Shown: positions 11,463-33,400 of the stretch, in pieces
Position numbering within the stretch: the stretch's first letter is position 1
Layout: every line of letters begins with the position of its first letter
Origin: Polytrichum commune
Taxonomy: Eukaryota; Streptophyta; Polytrichopsida; Polytrichales; Polytrichaceae
Reading direction: 5' to 3'
DNA: 64,000 bases
Assembly (NCBI GenBank): GCA_950295325.1
Contig: OX485804.1
Span: forward strand, 44,764,001-44,828,000
Made by a program: the position numbers and the translations under genes
Notes under the pieces: model-generated
What the model was told of the DNA's origin: nothing
The model's input: only the letters and a program-made list of their open reading frames with translations
The model's database searches: none

Positions 11463-12934
11463 GGGGAGGGTGAATCAACATTGGTTCCTTGTTAGATGAT
11501 TGCAACTTTGCCTCCAAGGCACCAGTGTATGGATTGTTTCGCTTGAGTCACAAACCATTGAGTGAAGAGAAATGATGCTTTGGGGGGGGTAGTGTAACTC
11601 TTGTAGACCCACTGAGAGCAAGAAAACATGACATCAATTATTTATAGGACAGTAAGGGCAGTAGATAATGGAGTTGTAATACAATGATATTAGGTGGGAG
11701 ATTTTGGATGCTTAAGATCATGCTATAGGATAAAGTTAGGGAGCTATTCGTTATAAGGTGGGTAATGGAAGGTATAAGGTGATATTGTACCTCTCAAGGA
11801 TATTGTTAGCATGGAGCATGGTACTAAAACGGTGCTAGGGCTTCTTATGGATTTTTTTTTTTCTCTTGCATGTCAGGTTGCTAAGGGCTTTAGGGTTTAG
11901 ACAAGTTAAGCGTTGTCGTCACTTTGTTTTGCTTCTTTTGGATCGAAATGTTTGAGCATTGGAGATTTAAAATCTTTAAAAATAAAAAATAAAGAGAATA
12001 AAAAATAGTGGTTGGCACAAACCTTAGTGTCTACTTCACAAGGCTTAGTCTATTTGCATGAGTTTCATGGCATGCTTTTGTTCTGTCACGGTGTTATTTG
12101 TTGAATTTTATAAACCTTGTGAAATTGTTTGTATTCTTTAATGTTTGGTGGTTCTCTTGTGATAATTGGTGGGGTAACACAATTGTTGGCACTATACCAC
12201 ACCTTCACGTTTTGTTGACTCTTTCAAAAGTTGGTTAAAATAAAAAATTCCAACATGTACGATACTTATGAAACAAAAACAAAACGACACATTTACAACA
12301 TAGTGACCCCCCCCCCCCCATGGAAAGCTAAAATTTGGAAATCACATAATTAAATGATCCCCAAAAAAATCTCCTAAATCCTAAATCAACCCTCCAAACT
12401 TGCCCTTTGCTTGCACATGCTTTGTTATTATATATGAAGTGCAACACCCCCCCCCCCTCGCCCTTAGAGAAACGATGCCAACCATATGCTGGAGCAAATG
12501 ATAGACGCCTCTTCACGCGCCTCTTGCTTGATCATATACACAAACTCGTGTGTGAACCCATGGTGGGTTTATGGAGAAAAACTAGAACATTGATCAAAAT
12601 TTCCATGTTAGGCCAACCTATTGAAAGCATGTGCCATGTTTCATGTTATTTGCAAGATAGTTCCCAATCTAGAGTGGTTACCCTAAAACCTAAATCATCA
12701 CCCCCAAAAACAAAGAAATGAACAACATTGACATTTTTGGACAACATAACTCCAACATTCACACCTATATTTCTTTTGAAATAATATTTGCAATGCTAGC
12801 AACTATGAGGAGCAACACCATGCTCACTGTGAAATCACAAATGTTAAATTGAAGCTCTTTTATACTAGGACTATTCCATCTTCATTCCTAAGAAAGCGGG
12901 AATGCAGAGTACATGAGTAATAACATGAGTAATA

Positions 12935-12965
<31 letters not shown>

Positions 12966-13393
12966 CTTAATGAAAAATCTATGTGGCGCCTTACATGGCA
13001 ACAAGTGGATAATGTTTCATGGTCAACTGGATATTGTGTTAGGTGTATCAAACAAAGATGGGTAACCCATAACTAGAGGTGGTGGCAATCAATCTGTCAC
13101 TGGCTCATGGTCTTTGAGTAGCCAAGTGGGGCATAAGGAGGCAATGTGCGTTATTTATGATTTTTTTTCATGATTTATATTTCCCATGGTAAGGCCTTTG
13201 AATGATTTTCAAGGGCCCTTAGATTCTCATGATCATGGCCCTTGGGTTACGTGTAAATCGGGCTTTAGTCAAGGTAGGTTAATAGAATTGCCTAAAAGTA
13301 AACTACGACATAGAAAACACAAGAAGCTACATGGCCTTGAAGGGTTCACACATCACCTTGCAATTCGCATGAAAATACACAGAGAGCGAGTTA
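11463..13393. other. Intergenic with homopolymers and TA microsatellite
   Basis: No gene is supportable. The stretch contains a run of 13 C at 12307-12319, a run of 11 C at 12447-12457 and a TA repeat at about 12944-12964. A telomere-like CTTTAGGGTTTAG lies near 11890. A fragment at about 13215-13250 (CATGGCCCTTGGGTTACGTGT) resembles one end of the 499-bp MITE family. Confidence 0.5.
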
Positions 13394-13667
13394 TTGACCC
13401 CCTATAGGTTTGTTGCCGATTCATCTCAAACGACCTCGTGTAGAATAATATGGGGTCTTTAAAGCTGATTCCAATGTTAAAATCAACCCAAAAAAATAAA
13501 TTTAGGGTTGCATACTATTTAAGGGCTTTAAAGAATTTCGGTGCTAGTATGCAACACTGAGGTTACTTGTTTTGGTTGATTTAACACTCAAATTAGCTTT
13601 AAAGACCCCAAAGTAGCCTACACATGGTCATTTGGAGATGAATTGGCAACAAACCTATAGGGGTCAA
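13394..13667. mobile_element. Foldback MITE upstream of RPL7
   Basis: The ends form an inverted repeat: TTGACCCCCTATAGGTTTGT at the left and its complement at the right (AACAAACCTATAGGGGTCAA), extending about 30 bp. The inner segments GGGTCTTTAAAGCT and AGCTTTAAAGACCCC also pair, so nearly the whole 274 bp can fold back. Related ends (TATAGGTTTGTGGT...TTCATCTCAA) occur near 29495 and 30920. The superfamily is unclear and no target duplication was resolved. Confidence 0.6.
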
Positions 13668-13927
13668 GTCTTTATATTGGATGAATGACGGTATAATTGC
13701 ATAGGATAAATTCACTCTCTCTACTGAATACAAGTAGATGAAAAATAAGTTTAGAAATGAATTGGAAATATTAAAATCTATAATCTACTTATATTTGGAA
13801 GCCCTAACCTGCCGAATAGCCGCCGTTCGTGCACACGCGTTCCCAATGACGCTCCCTGTGCGTTCCCTTTCGGGAAGAACAGGGTCCGTCGATGCGGGCG
13901 AGGACAGGGGAGCCGTGGATGCGAATG

Positions 13928-13936
13928 TTAGGGTTT
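13928..13936 (+). promoter_or_regulatory. Telo-box upstream of RPL7
   Basis: TTAGGGTTT lies 110 bases before the RPL7 start codon. A CCTGCAG|GACTCC sequence at about 13981-13992, downstream of it, could be a 5' UTR intron acceptor. The motif fits the known telo-box association with plant ribosomal-protein genes. Confidence 0.6.
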
Positions 13937-14046
13937 GGAGCTCAAAACCTGAGGCCCGCCCTAAGGTTTGCCCTTTTTCACCTGCAGGACTCCGCCATAG
14001 CCAGGACTCTCAAGTCCCTCTCTCTCCCTTTGCAAGCCCTGCCAAG

Positions 14047-16218
<2,172 letters not shown>

Positions 16219-18960
16219 AGGGTTGCCTTTTTGTTATTGTACTCCAAAAAGTTTTGAAGGGTAATGCTTCACATTAATTACATGACTCATTTGGTTCACT
16301 CACTTCTGGTACTCTCTCCACTGATTGTGCATCTATTTCGATTGGTGGAGCATAACATTGTATAGAAGCACGATCATCGTAAGGTGGATAGTTCAGGAAT
16401 TTTTGGAATGCGTATAACAACAGCAGAGGGGACTTATTGCTGACTTGCATCAATATTTCATGTTCGAAGTTACTGATCACCACAACTTAAGTCATCGTTG
16501 AGTTTTACGGAATCTAGTAAACTTACAGAACTTGTTACTATTTTCTCACCACCTTTTTGTAATATCCATTTGGTTGTTTTGCACTCCAAATTGATACTAT
16601 CTTTCCAGTTGTGGTGTATATCGAAGGTTTCCTTTAATTTGAGTGAATAGCAACCTTGGCATGCTAAAATGAAATTGACGCTCGATAAACTGAGGTCTTC
16701 CGCAATACACCGAGGTGTCCTTATTGGACATATTAATTTGGAGTCCATATTTTTAGTTTCCTAAATCCCTCCTAAGACCCACACTTTTTCCATTGCAAAT
16801 GACTCCAGTTTCTCAAATGTATGTTTTGAGTGGATCCTGACTGGTGACTACTATAATTAGGTATGTAGACAACATAAAAAGATTTAAGTGAAGCAAAGTA
16901 TGTCATATTTGAGTTATACATCATTCTAATGTATCAGGCTTAAAGGGTTTTTTGGTAGATGATCATAAACTAAGAGGAACACTTGATGTTCGGGTTATCA
17001 ACATTCTCATAATCAATATGTATTCATTGTGAAAGATTGGAAGTTATTGGTTATGGGCAAAGTTACGGTTTCCAACATGGTCTAAGATAGAGAGTTGTAA
17101 CCAACAACCCACCCAAAATTGACACCTATGCACGCCTCTTAATCCCGTATTAGGAACACACTTTTAAACCATCCAAATGTCTCCAACACAACATGGACAG
17201 ATTTGGGTGAAAAGTTGAGCAGTTCCGTTAGAAAAATGGGGCAATACATTTGAATTGGAAGTAATATCAATTACTTAAGGAAAACACATCTTTGATCCAC
17301 TAAGAAACTTGGTGTGAACACATCTGAATTCGACTGGTTGCTCCTATCTATGTATGTGCAAATTAATCTTACAATCTCATTCAAGGAATGTCACCAAAGG
17401 AGCAGAAATCTCTACCTGTAACAACGACTCAAATTTGCAGTCCTCTGAATTGAATGGTAGACAATCGGACGAATAAGACGAGCGAATCAAAATTTAATGG
17501 GACAACAATATTCAGGCTCCCTCTCCCTGGAGGTTTAACAATGTTATGTGAGTGAAGGTGATGATGCTTAAGAATAATTGGCATCTAGTCATTCATTATT
17601 ACTTTCATGGTCCATTGTCACCTACCACTAATTTCTTTTGAAAGGTATGATTATCCTACCCTTTAGTGAACCCTTCATCGTTTCAAGCATTTGGTATTTG
17701 TCTTCGAAGACATTTACATTTCACAATTCAATGAGGGGTTGAACACGCATCACACCCTTTAATCCAAATCACAACGCTTATATTCAGCAGTGGAAGCATC
17801 AAGACCTGTGCTGAGACTTAGAAAAATTTGCTCCCATTCAGAGTGGTGGCAACACAGTGTAAAAGGTCGGATGGTAAAGCAATGGTGACAGAAGCCTATG
17901 ACGGATAAGGATGGCAGTTCTTTTGGTATGCCACTTGATTTGACAAAAGAGTCTTGTTTGACGTAGGCCACCTAGAATTCCGCTTCGAAAATCCACGATT
18001 CGTTCATAAAGCTGTCCAGAAAATACATGAGACGATGGGTTGAAATACTCTTCGAATAGCCAACAGGACCCAACGAGAATAAAAGTATTCTAATGATAAT
18101 AATTCATGCTCAACTGCTCATGTCCACTGAGATTGTGGATTCAAAATTGCAGTGCAGCACATGTGGGCACATAATTAAGACTACAGTACTGTGAAAATTA
18201 CATAGATTTTCTCATAATATTTAGTTAACTGGAAGCAAAAGTCATCCCACACATTGGATAAGTTGCAGACCATCCACATCCCTTGTGAATATTAAAATCA
18301 AAGATGTACACCCTGAGCATAAAATGGACGTAAAAAGAGGTCCACACACAAACAGGAAACATTCTGACAAGCATGAATGAAAATAGCCAATTTTGATACT
18401 AATCACGTCATGATTAAAAAAAGGAAAAAAAACGCCAATTAGGAGCACAAGACAAAACAGGTACAAAACCTTGCCTTGTTGAAATGTAGAAGCTCATGGG
18501 CAACAATACTCAGACAGCATGAAATCAAAGCGCCACGTCTTATATCTGAGAGGGCTACCTGAGAAAGTTGCTGAGGAGATACTTTGAATGTCAGGTTGCC
18601 AATTTGGTACGACTAAGCACTCCCTGCAAGTAGGCAGGAAAAGCCATTTGAAAGATGCCGGCCCCTAATGAAGAACTAGTGTTCTTAAATGTCCAACGTG
18701 GTGTGCTTTGGGTGAGATCAAAAGTTCAGAGGAAAGACATCAAAGCCTGTGGTTGCTTTTGCCCGCTTTTGGGCCTATGGAGCTTCAAACCCTACCTACT
18801 ATACATAAACGAGTTCCAAATGTTGCTTCCATAATACAAGGGGTTTTGTGGACTCAATTAAAATGCATTAGAGCAAGAAGCTCAGGATTAATGCCGGAAT
18901 CACCTCTGTCATTTACACATCCAAACCGACCAGCAATCAAAACATATTGTTGCTTGTGTA
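16219..18960. other. Intergenic between convergent RPL7 and SnRK1
   Basis: The region holds the 3' ends of two convergent genes. From about 16219 comes the RPL7 3' UTR, and up to 18960 the SnRK1 3' UTR on the other strand. I see no other gene. Small open segments on the minus strand (for example 17759-17971) carry no recognised motif. Confidence 0.5.
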
Positions 18961-27228
<8,268 letters not shown>

Positions 27229-27727
27229 GGGCCACTTCACACACGAGCCAAGAGCCGTGATAATGAAATTGTGAGAGCCCAAAAGAAAGTGTCCAAAGGC
27301 CACCCCAAGACACCTCCAAAATCATGTAGTGTGATCACGGACCCTCATAATGTAGTGTGAAGTCATATGTGACAGGGCCCTCAACCAAATGCTATTTCAA
27401 TGAATTTCTATTCATGCAAGTCCTCACACATGATAAAATATATAAATCAATGGTTGTGAGCGTTCGGAGTGCCATAGTCTCGTGGTTTTGTGTTAGACCT
27501 ACCTCCAAGAGGTGGGTTTTGAAAAGAGTCCAAGTAACCATGCAACATGATCCATATGATGCCATGTAGGCATCCATGTAGACTTTACATCCATCTTGCA
27601 TTCACATACTATGTTGGTCCCTCAAGCGTAGTATGAAGTGAACTTGGACCGGCTCCCGCTTTTCCACCAATGAGAGTGCTTAAAGTGTAATGGTCACAGG
27701 CTCTCAATCTCGTGTGTGAAGTGGCCC
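27229..27727. mobile_element. 499-bp PIF/Harbinger-type MITE, copy 1
   Basis: The ends GGGCCACTTCACACACGAG and CTCGTGTGTGAAGTGGCCC are perfect inverted repeats, flanked on both sides by TAA (27226-27228 and 27728-27730). A TWA target duplication with G/C-rich ends starting GG is typical of PIF/Harbinger (Tourist-like) elements. Three further copies of nearly identical length are in the window. No transposase is encoded. Confidence 0.9.
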
Positions 27728-27730
27728 TAA

Positions 27731-28560
27731 GGAGGCAACTAAGTGGTGGCAAGCTCCCGCAACAACATTACTACTTGCTCTTGAATCTCTAAGCACTTGC
27801 TACATATGTTCTCATTCTTCCGTTTCTAGTGGTGGGTAAGATATCACATTAAGTATCTTGAGAAAGTGGTTCCAAGTAACCCAACTCCACTTTCTAAATT
27901 TAAGAATTGAGGGAGGAGACATCAAAATCAAAATGAAGAATAACTCAACCGTCACTACACCCAAATGGGTAAGAGTTAAGATGCGATCTCAATGCTTGTA
28001 GAACTACCTCGAGAAGCTCTACAAGATGGATTCTTTGTTTGTGAAGAAAAAAAGCAATATTTGAAGGATATATCAACATTAAAGCAACTAGCTAGAGATG
28101 TATCTTGAAGGTGGGTTCTAGTGGTAAACATCACCTTAACTAAGCATATGCTAGCTTTGAGAACACGAAGCCACTTGTCAAACGCATGACAAGGTACTTG
28201 TAACTAACATAAGCCGCTCAAATATAAATACACCCCCCCCCCCCTTCTCCAAATTGGTCACGATGCATATGATGGCCATGCTCCGAACCCTAAAACCATG
28301 TAGAGCACACTACACACTTGAAGCTTTATCCCTTTTCCATGAGAAATTTTGCAATTTTTTCTAAAAAAAAAAGCAATCTCGAGTCATGACAAAAATGAAG
28401 TATTTAACAAACACATGACTCCAATGCAAACTTGTAGTTGCACTATAACAATGTAGAGTGCTCTCTATTGCAACATCAACCAATAAATTTGTCCTCGAAC
28501 TAAGCCACATGTATTCATGCCTTGGCTAAAACCCCTCAAACCTCAATCTACATTCCACTA
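27731..28560. other. Intergenic, no gene seen
   Basis: A/T-rich sequence with a C run at 28233-28244. No coding or repeat signal that I can support. Confidence 0.45.
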
Positions 28561-28889
28561 CACTAAATATCATATTTAGTGTTTGTGTATATTTAGTGTT
28601 GTTACCACCCTATCCTGCTCAACACTAATTTTCAATTCTTTGATAATTAGTGTTAGACATAAATGCGTCGCCACCTTCCCTACTGCCACCTCCCTTCTCC
28701 TTTTATCATTGTTAAAAAAAATTCATATCCTTACTAACACTAAATTCGTGCATGTAACTTCCACATATTACCATAGTTGATATTTAGTGTTTGAGTTTAC
28801 ATTTAATGGTACTTACTTTCATAGAGTTAGTGATATTTAGTGTATGCATTCGTATTTAGTGTATCAAACACTAAATATCTTATTTAGTG
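28561..28889. mobile_element. 329-bp TA-flanked element with palindromic ends
   Basis: Left end CACTAAATATCATATTTAGTG and right end CACTAAATATCTTATTTAGTG are each palindromes and are inverted copies of one another. TA flanks both sides (28559-28560 and 28890-28891). The motif ATTTAGTGT recurs several times inside. No coding capacity. The TA target is consistent with a mariner-like MITE, although ends beginning CACTA are unusual for that group. Confidence 0.65.
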
Positions 28890-29936
28890 TAGTAGATACA
28901 AGGTGGGGCGGGCTCTACAACATTGCAAGAGCAAATTGTCTTAGAAATGATTACTCAATTTTATGTGTGCTCACAATTGTCTTCTATCTCCCAAACATCT
29001 AAGTGATGTGATGACTAAACTCTTTGGCAACTACCGCTCCATTCTTAGTGATCTAAGTGTTGTTGTGACTAACCTACTTGTGACCCACTTTCCCTACCTT
29101 TTGCGGAAACATTGGGTACATGCACGTTGGCTTGAATTCACCTCACATGTGGTGCTTCCTCCTCACATTTCACATGGTTAACCCCCTAAACGATTTTGGA
29201 ACATGACTTGGGCCTCTGATACATATGGTATTTTGTAGTTGTACAACATGAATATAGATTCTGATGTGACTTTTTGGTGGACATCAATAGCTTCATGTGT
29301 TGCTATGCAGTTCTTCTCAATGTCCATACAAAGTAGCTCGAAAATAGTTTGATGATGATTTCATATCATCCAATATAAAGGAAAACACACAATTATTATG
29401 AACATGCGACAAAACTGCAAGAATTATCTGAGTGGGAGGGAATTGTCACATACGAGTGTACCTCTCATGTCCATCCAACATAAAAACTTGTCCCTATAGG
29501 TTTGTGGTCACTTCATCTCAAATGAACTTGTCTAGACTATATTTGGGGGTTTTATGTTGGATGCATGTATGCATTGATTCCCTCTCGTTGGTTGAATGAT
29601 CCCACTACTAATATGGAATGTTTTAAGCATCTCACACTGGAACCATGCATTACATAAAGATGTGTTTACATTAGGGTCTAAGACCAAAAGAAACTTCAAA
29701 TCGAGCGGTCCTAGTGACCGTGTGCAAATTATAAACTTTGGACCCAAAGAGTTCACATTAAGGGCCAACTCCAAAGTATGAGAATATTAAGTGGCGTTTA
29801 AAACTTGGCACCATTTTCCAGCCAAATATCGTGGGTCCAGATTCAAGAAGATACTCCTCCAACCTCAAATCCAATGGTAGAGTCCAAAAAAGGGGTGTAT
29901 GAAACCCCAAGCTTTTGGGATTGGGGCCAAATGTGA

Positions 29937-30434
29937 GGACCACTTCACACACGAGCCAAGAGTTGTGACCATGAAATTGTGAGAGCCCAAAAGAAAGTGT
30001 CCAAAGGTTGTCTCAACACACCCCCAAAATCTTGTAGTGTGGTCATGGACCCTCAAGTGTAGTGTGAAGTTATATGTGTTGGGCCCTCAACCAAATGCTA
30101 TTTCAATGAATTTCTATTCATGCAGGTCTTCACACATGATAAAATAGAATCGACCAATAGTTGTGCGTTTTCAAAGTGCCATGGTCTCCCGGTCTTGTGC
30201 TAGATCTACCTCCAAGAGGTGATTCTTGAAAATAGTCCAAGTGACCATGAAACATGATCCATTGGATGCCATGTAGGAATCCAGTTAGAGTTTTTATGCA
30301 TCTTGCATTCACATCCTCTGTTGGTCCCTCAAGCATAGTGTGAAGTGAACTTGGACCAGCTCCGCCTTTTCCACCAATGAGAGTGCTTGAAGTGTAATGG
30401 TCACGGGCTCTCAGTCTCGTGTATGAAGTGGCCC
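29937..30434. mobile_element. 499-bp MITE family, copy 2
   Basis: Same family as 27229-27727: it starts GGACCACTTCACACACGAGC, ends GTATGAAGTGGCCC and is 498 bp long. The flanks read TGA at the left and TAA at the right, so the target duplication has probably decayed. Internal sequence (AAATGCTATTTCAATGAATTTCTATTCATGCA and so on) aligns throughout with copy 1. Confidence 0.85.
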
Positions 30435-33400
30435 TAAGCCCACCTTGAGGCGAGAACACAATCAAATAGTTATCAGACATAAATTACTTTCTTAATTTTA
30501 TCCAAATACATGTTTAGCACAAACAAAAACCCCAAATTTGTCTATTGGGACCCAATTGGGATGAAATCACTATAAACCTTGGGAGGGGGGGGGGGGGTTG
30601 TTATATCCCTTTACGTCAATATGATTGGTGTGTTGAAGAGTAAGACATATAACCATGTCCTTTTCTCATATATTGATCTCGTGTTCTCTTTCATTGTCAC
30701 ACAACTATTTGTGTACTATGTTAGGTGTCAAACATCATATCCAACTATATTGTAAGATAAACAAACAAATACTTCAACAATTCGCGTGCATAAATGTGAA
30801 TGTGGGAATATTCCATAAAATATTGTTAGTCCCATAGAACATTGTTATGGATCTGAATAATGTTATGTGGCTTCACAATGAATACATCGTATACCCTAAA
30901 TTAATCTAGTAGGACCCAATTGGGATGAATTCACCACAAACCTACAAGGGGTATGTTTTTTCTAGACCATGTTTACCTTGGGCCCAAATTAAAGTTTGCA
31001 ACATGTAGTCATTTTCATGTCATATGTTGGTCACATGTTCTCTCATTTTTGTGTGGTTGTCATTGTAGTAAGCTATGTCCCACACAACACAATCAACTAT
31101 GTTATATGATGGATATTACTTCCTTTACTTGAATTGACTCTAGAGTTGGTTGCAAATGGCCTCAAATTAGGGTTGTTCTAAACACACCACCATGGGCCTT
31201 TGAGATGAAATGACTAGGATTTCCCATGATCATGGTCAACAATGTGGAGACCATGACTAAGAGAAATCCACGTCACTTTGTAAAAGCCTTGGTCACGGGA
31301 CATATAAATAAAGAGGACTTATAGAATGGACATACTATTCAGCATGAAAACCAAAACATCAAATTAAAAAAGGTCATGATTCTCTTAGATAAGTTTATTT
31401 AAACAAACATTGCAAATTTTAGGTATTAGTATATAAAAAAAAGGACATCGTCTCTTTAAATTAATGTTGATACAACTTATTTGGACTTGTGGACATGTAG
31501 GACCGTGAGTGTCCCTTTCTCATCCATTTTATGACATGGTCGTTCTTGTTTTGGTGACCTCATGTAAAATGAAGTGGGACTGCCACTCATTGAGTCAACC
31601 AATGAGAGAATTCAGAAAGCAGTGGTCATTGTCATGGTCACTAGTATAAACACAATGCACGTCTGTGTGTGTGTTAGTTACCGGGGGGGGGGGGGGAGGG
31701 ATAGCTCAAAAGAACAAGACATAAGGCATATGGATGTTAAATGGTTACCTTTCCAACTAGCCCACTTCTCCCAGGACATGAAACACACGACCAGTACAAG
31801 ACGGTCACCAAATCCAAACCGGCGCCGTAGCCACTTTCATCATGCTTCTTGGAACTCACATGACAATCTCATTCGTTATCAAAGTGGGATTTCTTATGCT
31901 CATTAAACAATCATATACGTTCCCCCAATAATGTCGACTCTTGGGCTTAAAATGCACGTGGTCCGGTTTCTGTAAACACGTGTTTTTGAAGGTCCATGTT
32001 CTTCGAGCCGCACTTAACCACAACCCATTCAAAGATAGGTCTCTCTGATAAAGTTAGATAACTAGATTAGGGCACGTCTACCGTATATAGCCTTGTTCCC
32101 CATGTCACATGTTGGAATCTTTCTCTTCCTTTTCCTTTTGAGTGGTTGTCATTTGTAGGAAGTTAGGTGGCACACACCCTCCGTCGGGATGTCACCCCTC
32201 GAAGCCTCACTTCAATGACCTTTTTCTTCTTCATGATTTATGCCGCCATCGTAGTCGTATTGTTGTACCAACCGACCCCACCATATTCGTGTTTTGTGTT
32301 CGAGGGAGAAGTGTTCAACTTTGTATCGTTCGAAATGGTTCCTTTTGCTTCTAGAGGCAATTAGGGTTGATACACCTCTTATTACGCACTTGCATTCTAA
32401 ATGAATAGTTTGTAGTGAGAAAAAGGAGTTCTTGTAAACTTTTGGATCAAAATATTCTAAATCAAGCATGTCGAAGATATTCAAAACAAAGTCAACATTT
32501 TGACGAGGGTATGGAATCTAAAATTGTTGCAGTTTGAACATACGTACTCATTGTTCTTATTACTATGTATTGATGGTTCTATTACCACGCACTAATAATC
32601 TTATTATTGCACACCGTAGAATTGACTATGAGGTTTCAACTAGGAAGCCCCATACCTGAAAAGAAGAGAGCACTCCCTAATCCAAAAAAGTGAGGTGGGG
32701 TGCAACTATATGGTGATGATCATGTGCAACTATATGTGTATGTGCAATCATAGTTACACTCGCCCTACACAAACTTGACTTGAATATTCAATGTAGTACC
32801 ATGGCAGTTTGTGCACATGTTACATACCACTCTAGTTCAATGAAATGGCTTAAATTGGAATTTTATTTAAAAAAAACTATGTTCATGTTAAGAAAAGTCC
32901 TCCTTTATTTCTCATCATGTGTAAACATTTTTTCCATGTGTTGAGCATGGTTTCACGGAAGGTTAAATGCTTTGGTTATGGGTATTATTTATTACCTCCA
33001 CCACTTCTGAATGGGGGAAGTAGCACTTGTCCCAAAGCCCTACTTTGTAAACTTGTTTTTGGTTCACATATGAGCTCGAGGCTATGATCAAGGCGAAGCG
33101 TCTACCATTCATGCCAACTATCTCTCTCTCCCTCTCTCCGTTGAATTTTATCTTCGAGGAATTTCTTCCTCAAGTTGCTTATTATAATCATCAAAATAAA
33201 AGGTTGTCATGTTTCCACAACATCAAGTCCAAAGGAGGCATGCCTAAAATGAAGATAGCAATAATATGGACACCAATATTTGAGTGGAATGTAGTTAGGT
33301 TTGGATCTGATGGACACTACAAAGACACGTTTTTATTAAAGAATTGGATTGCGTACTAAAAATTTGCCAACCATTCTACGCGTCAATAGCAAACATGATC

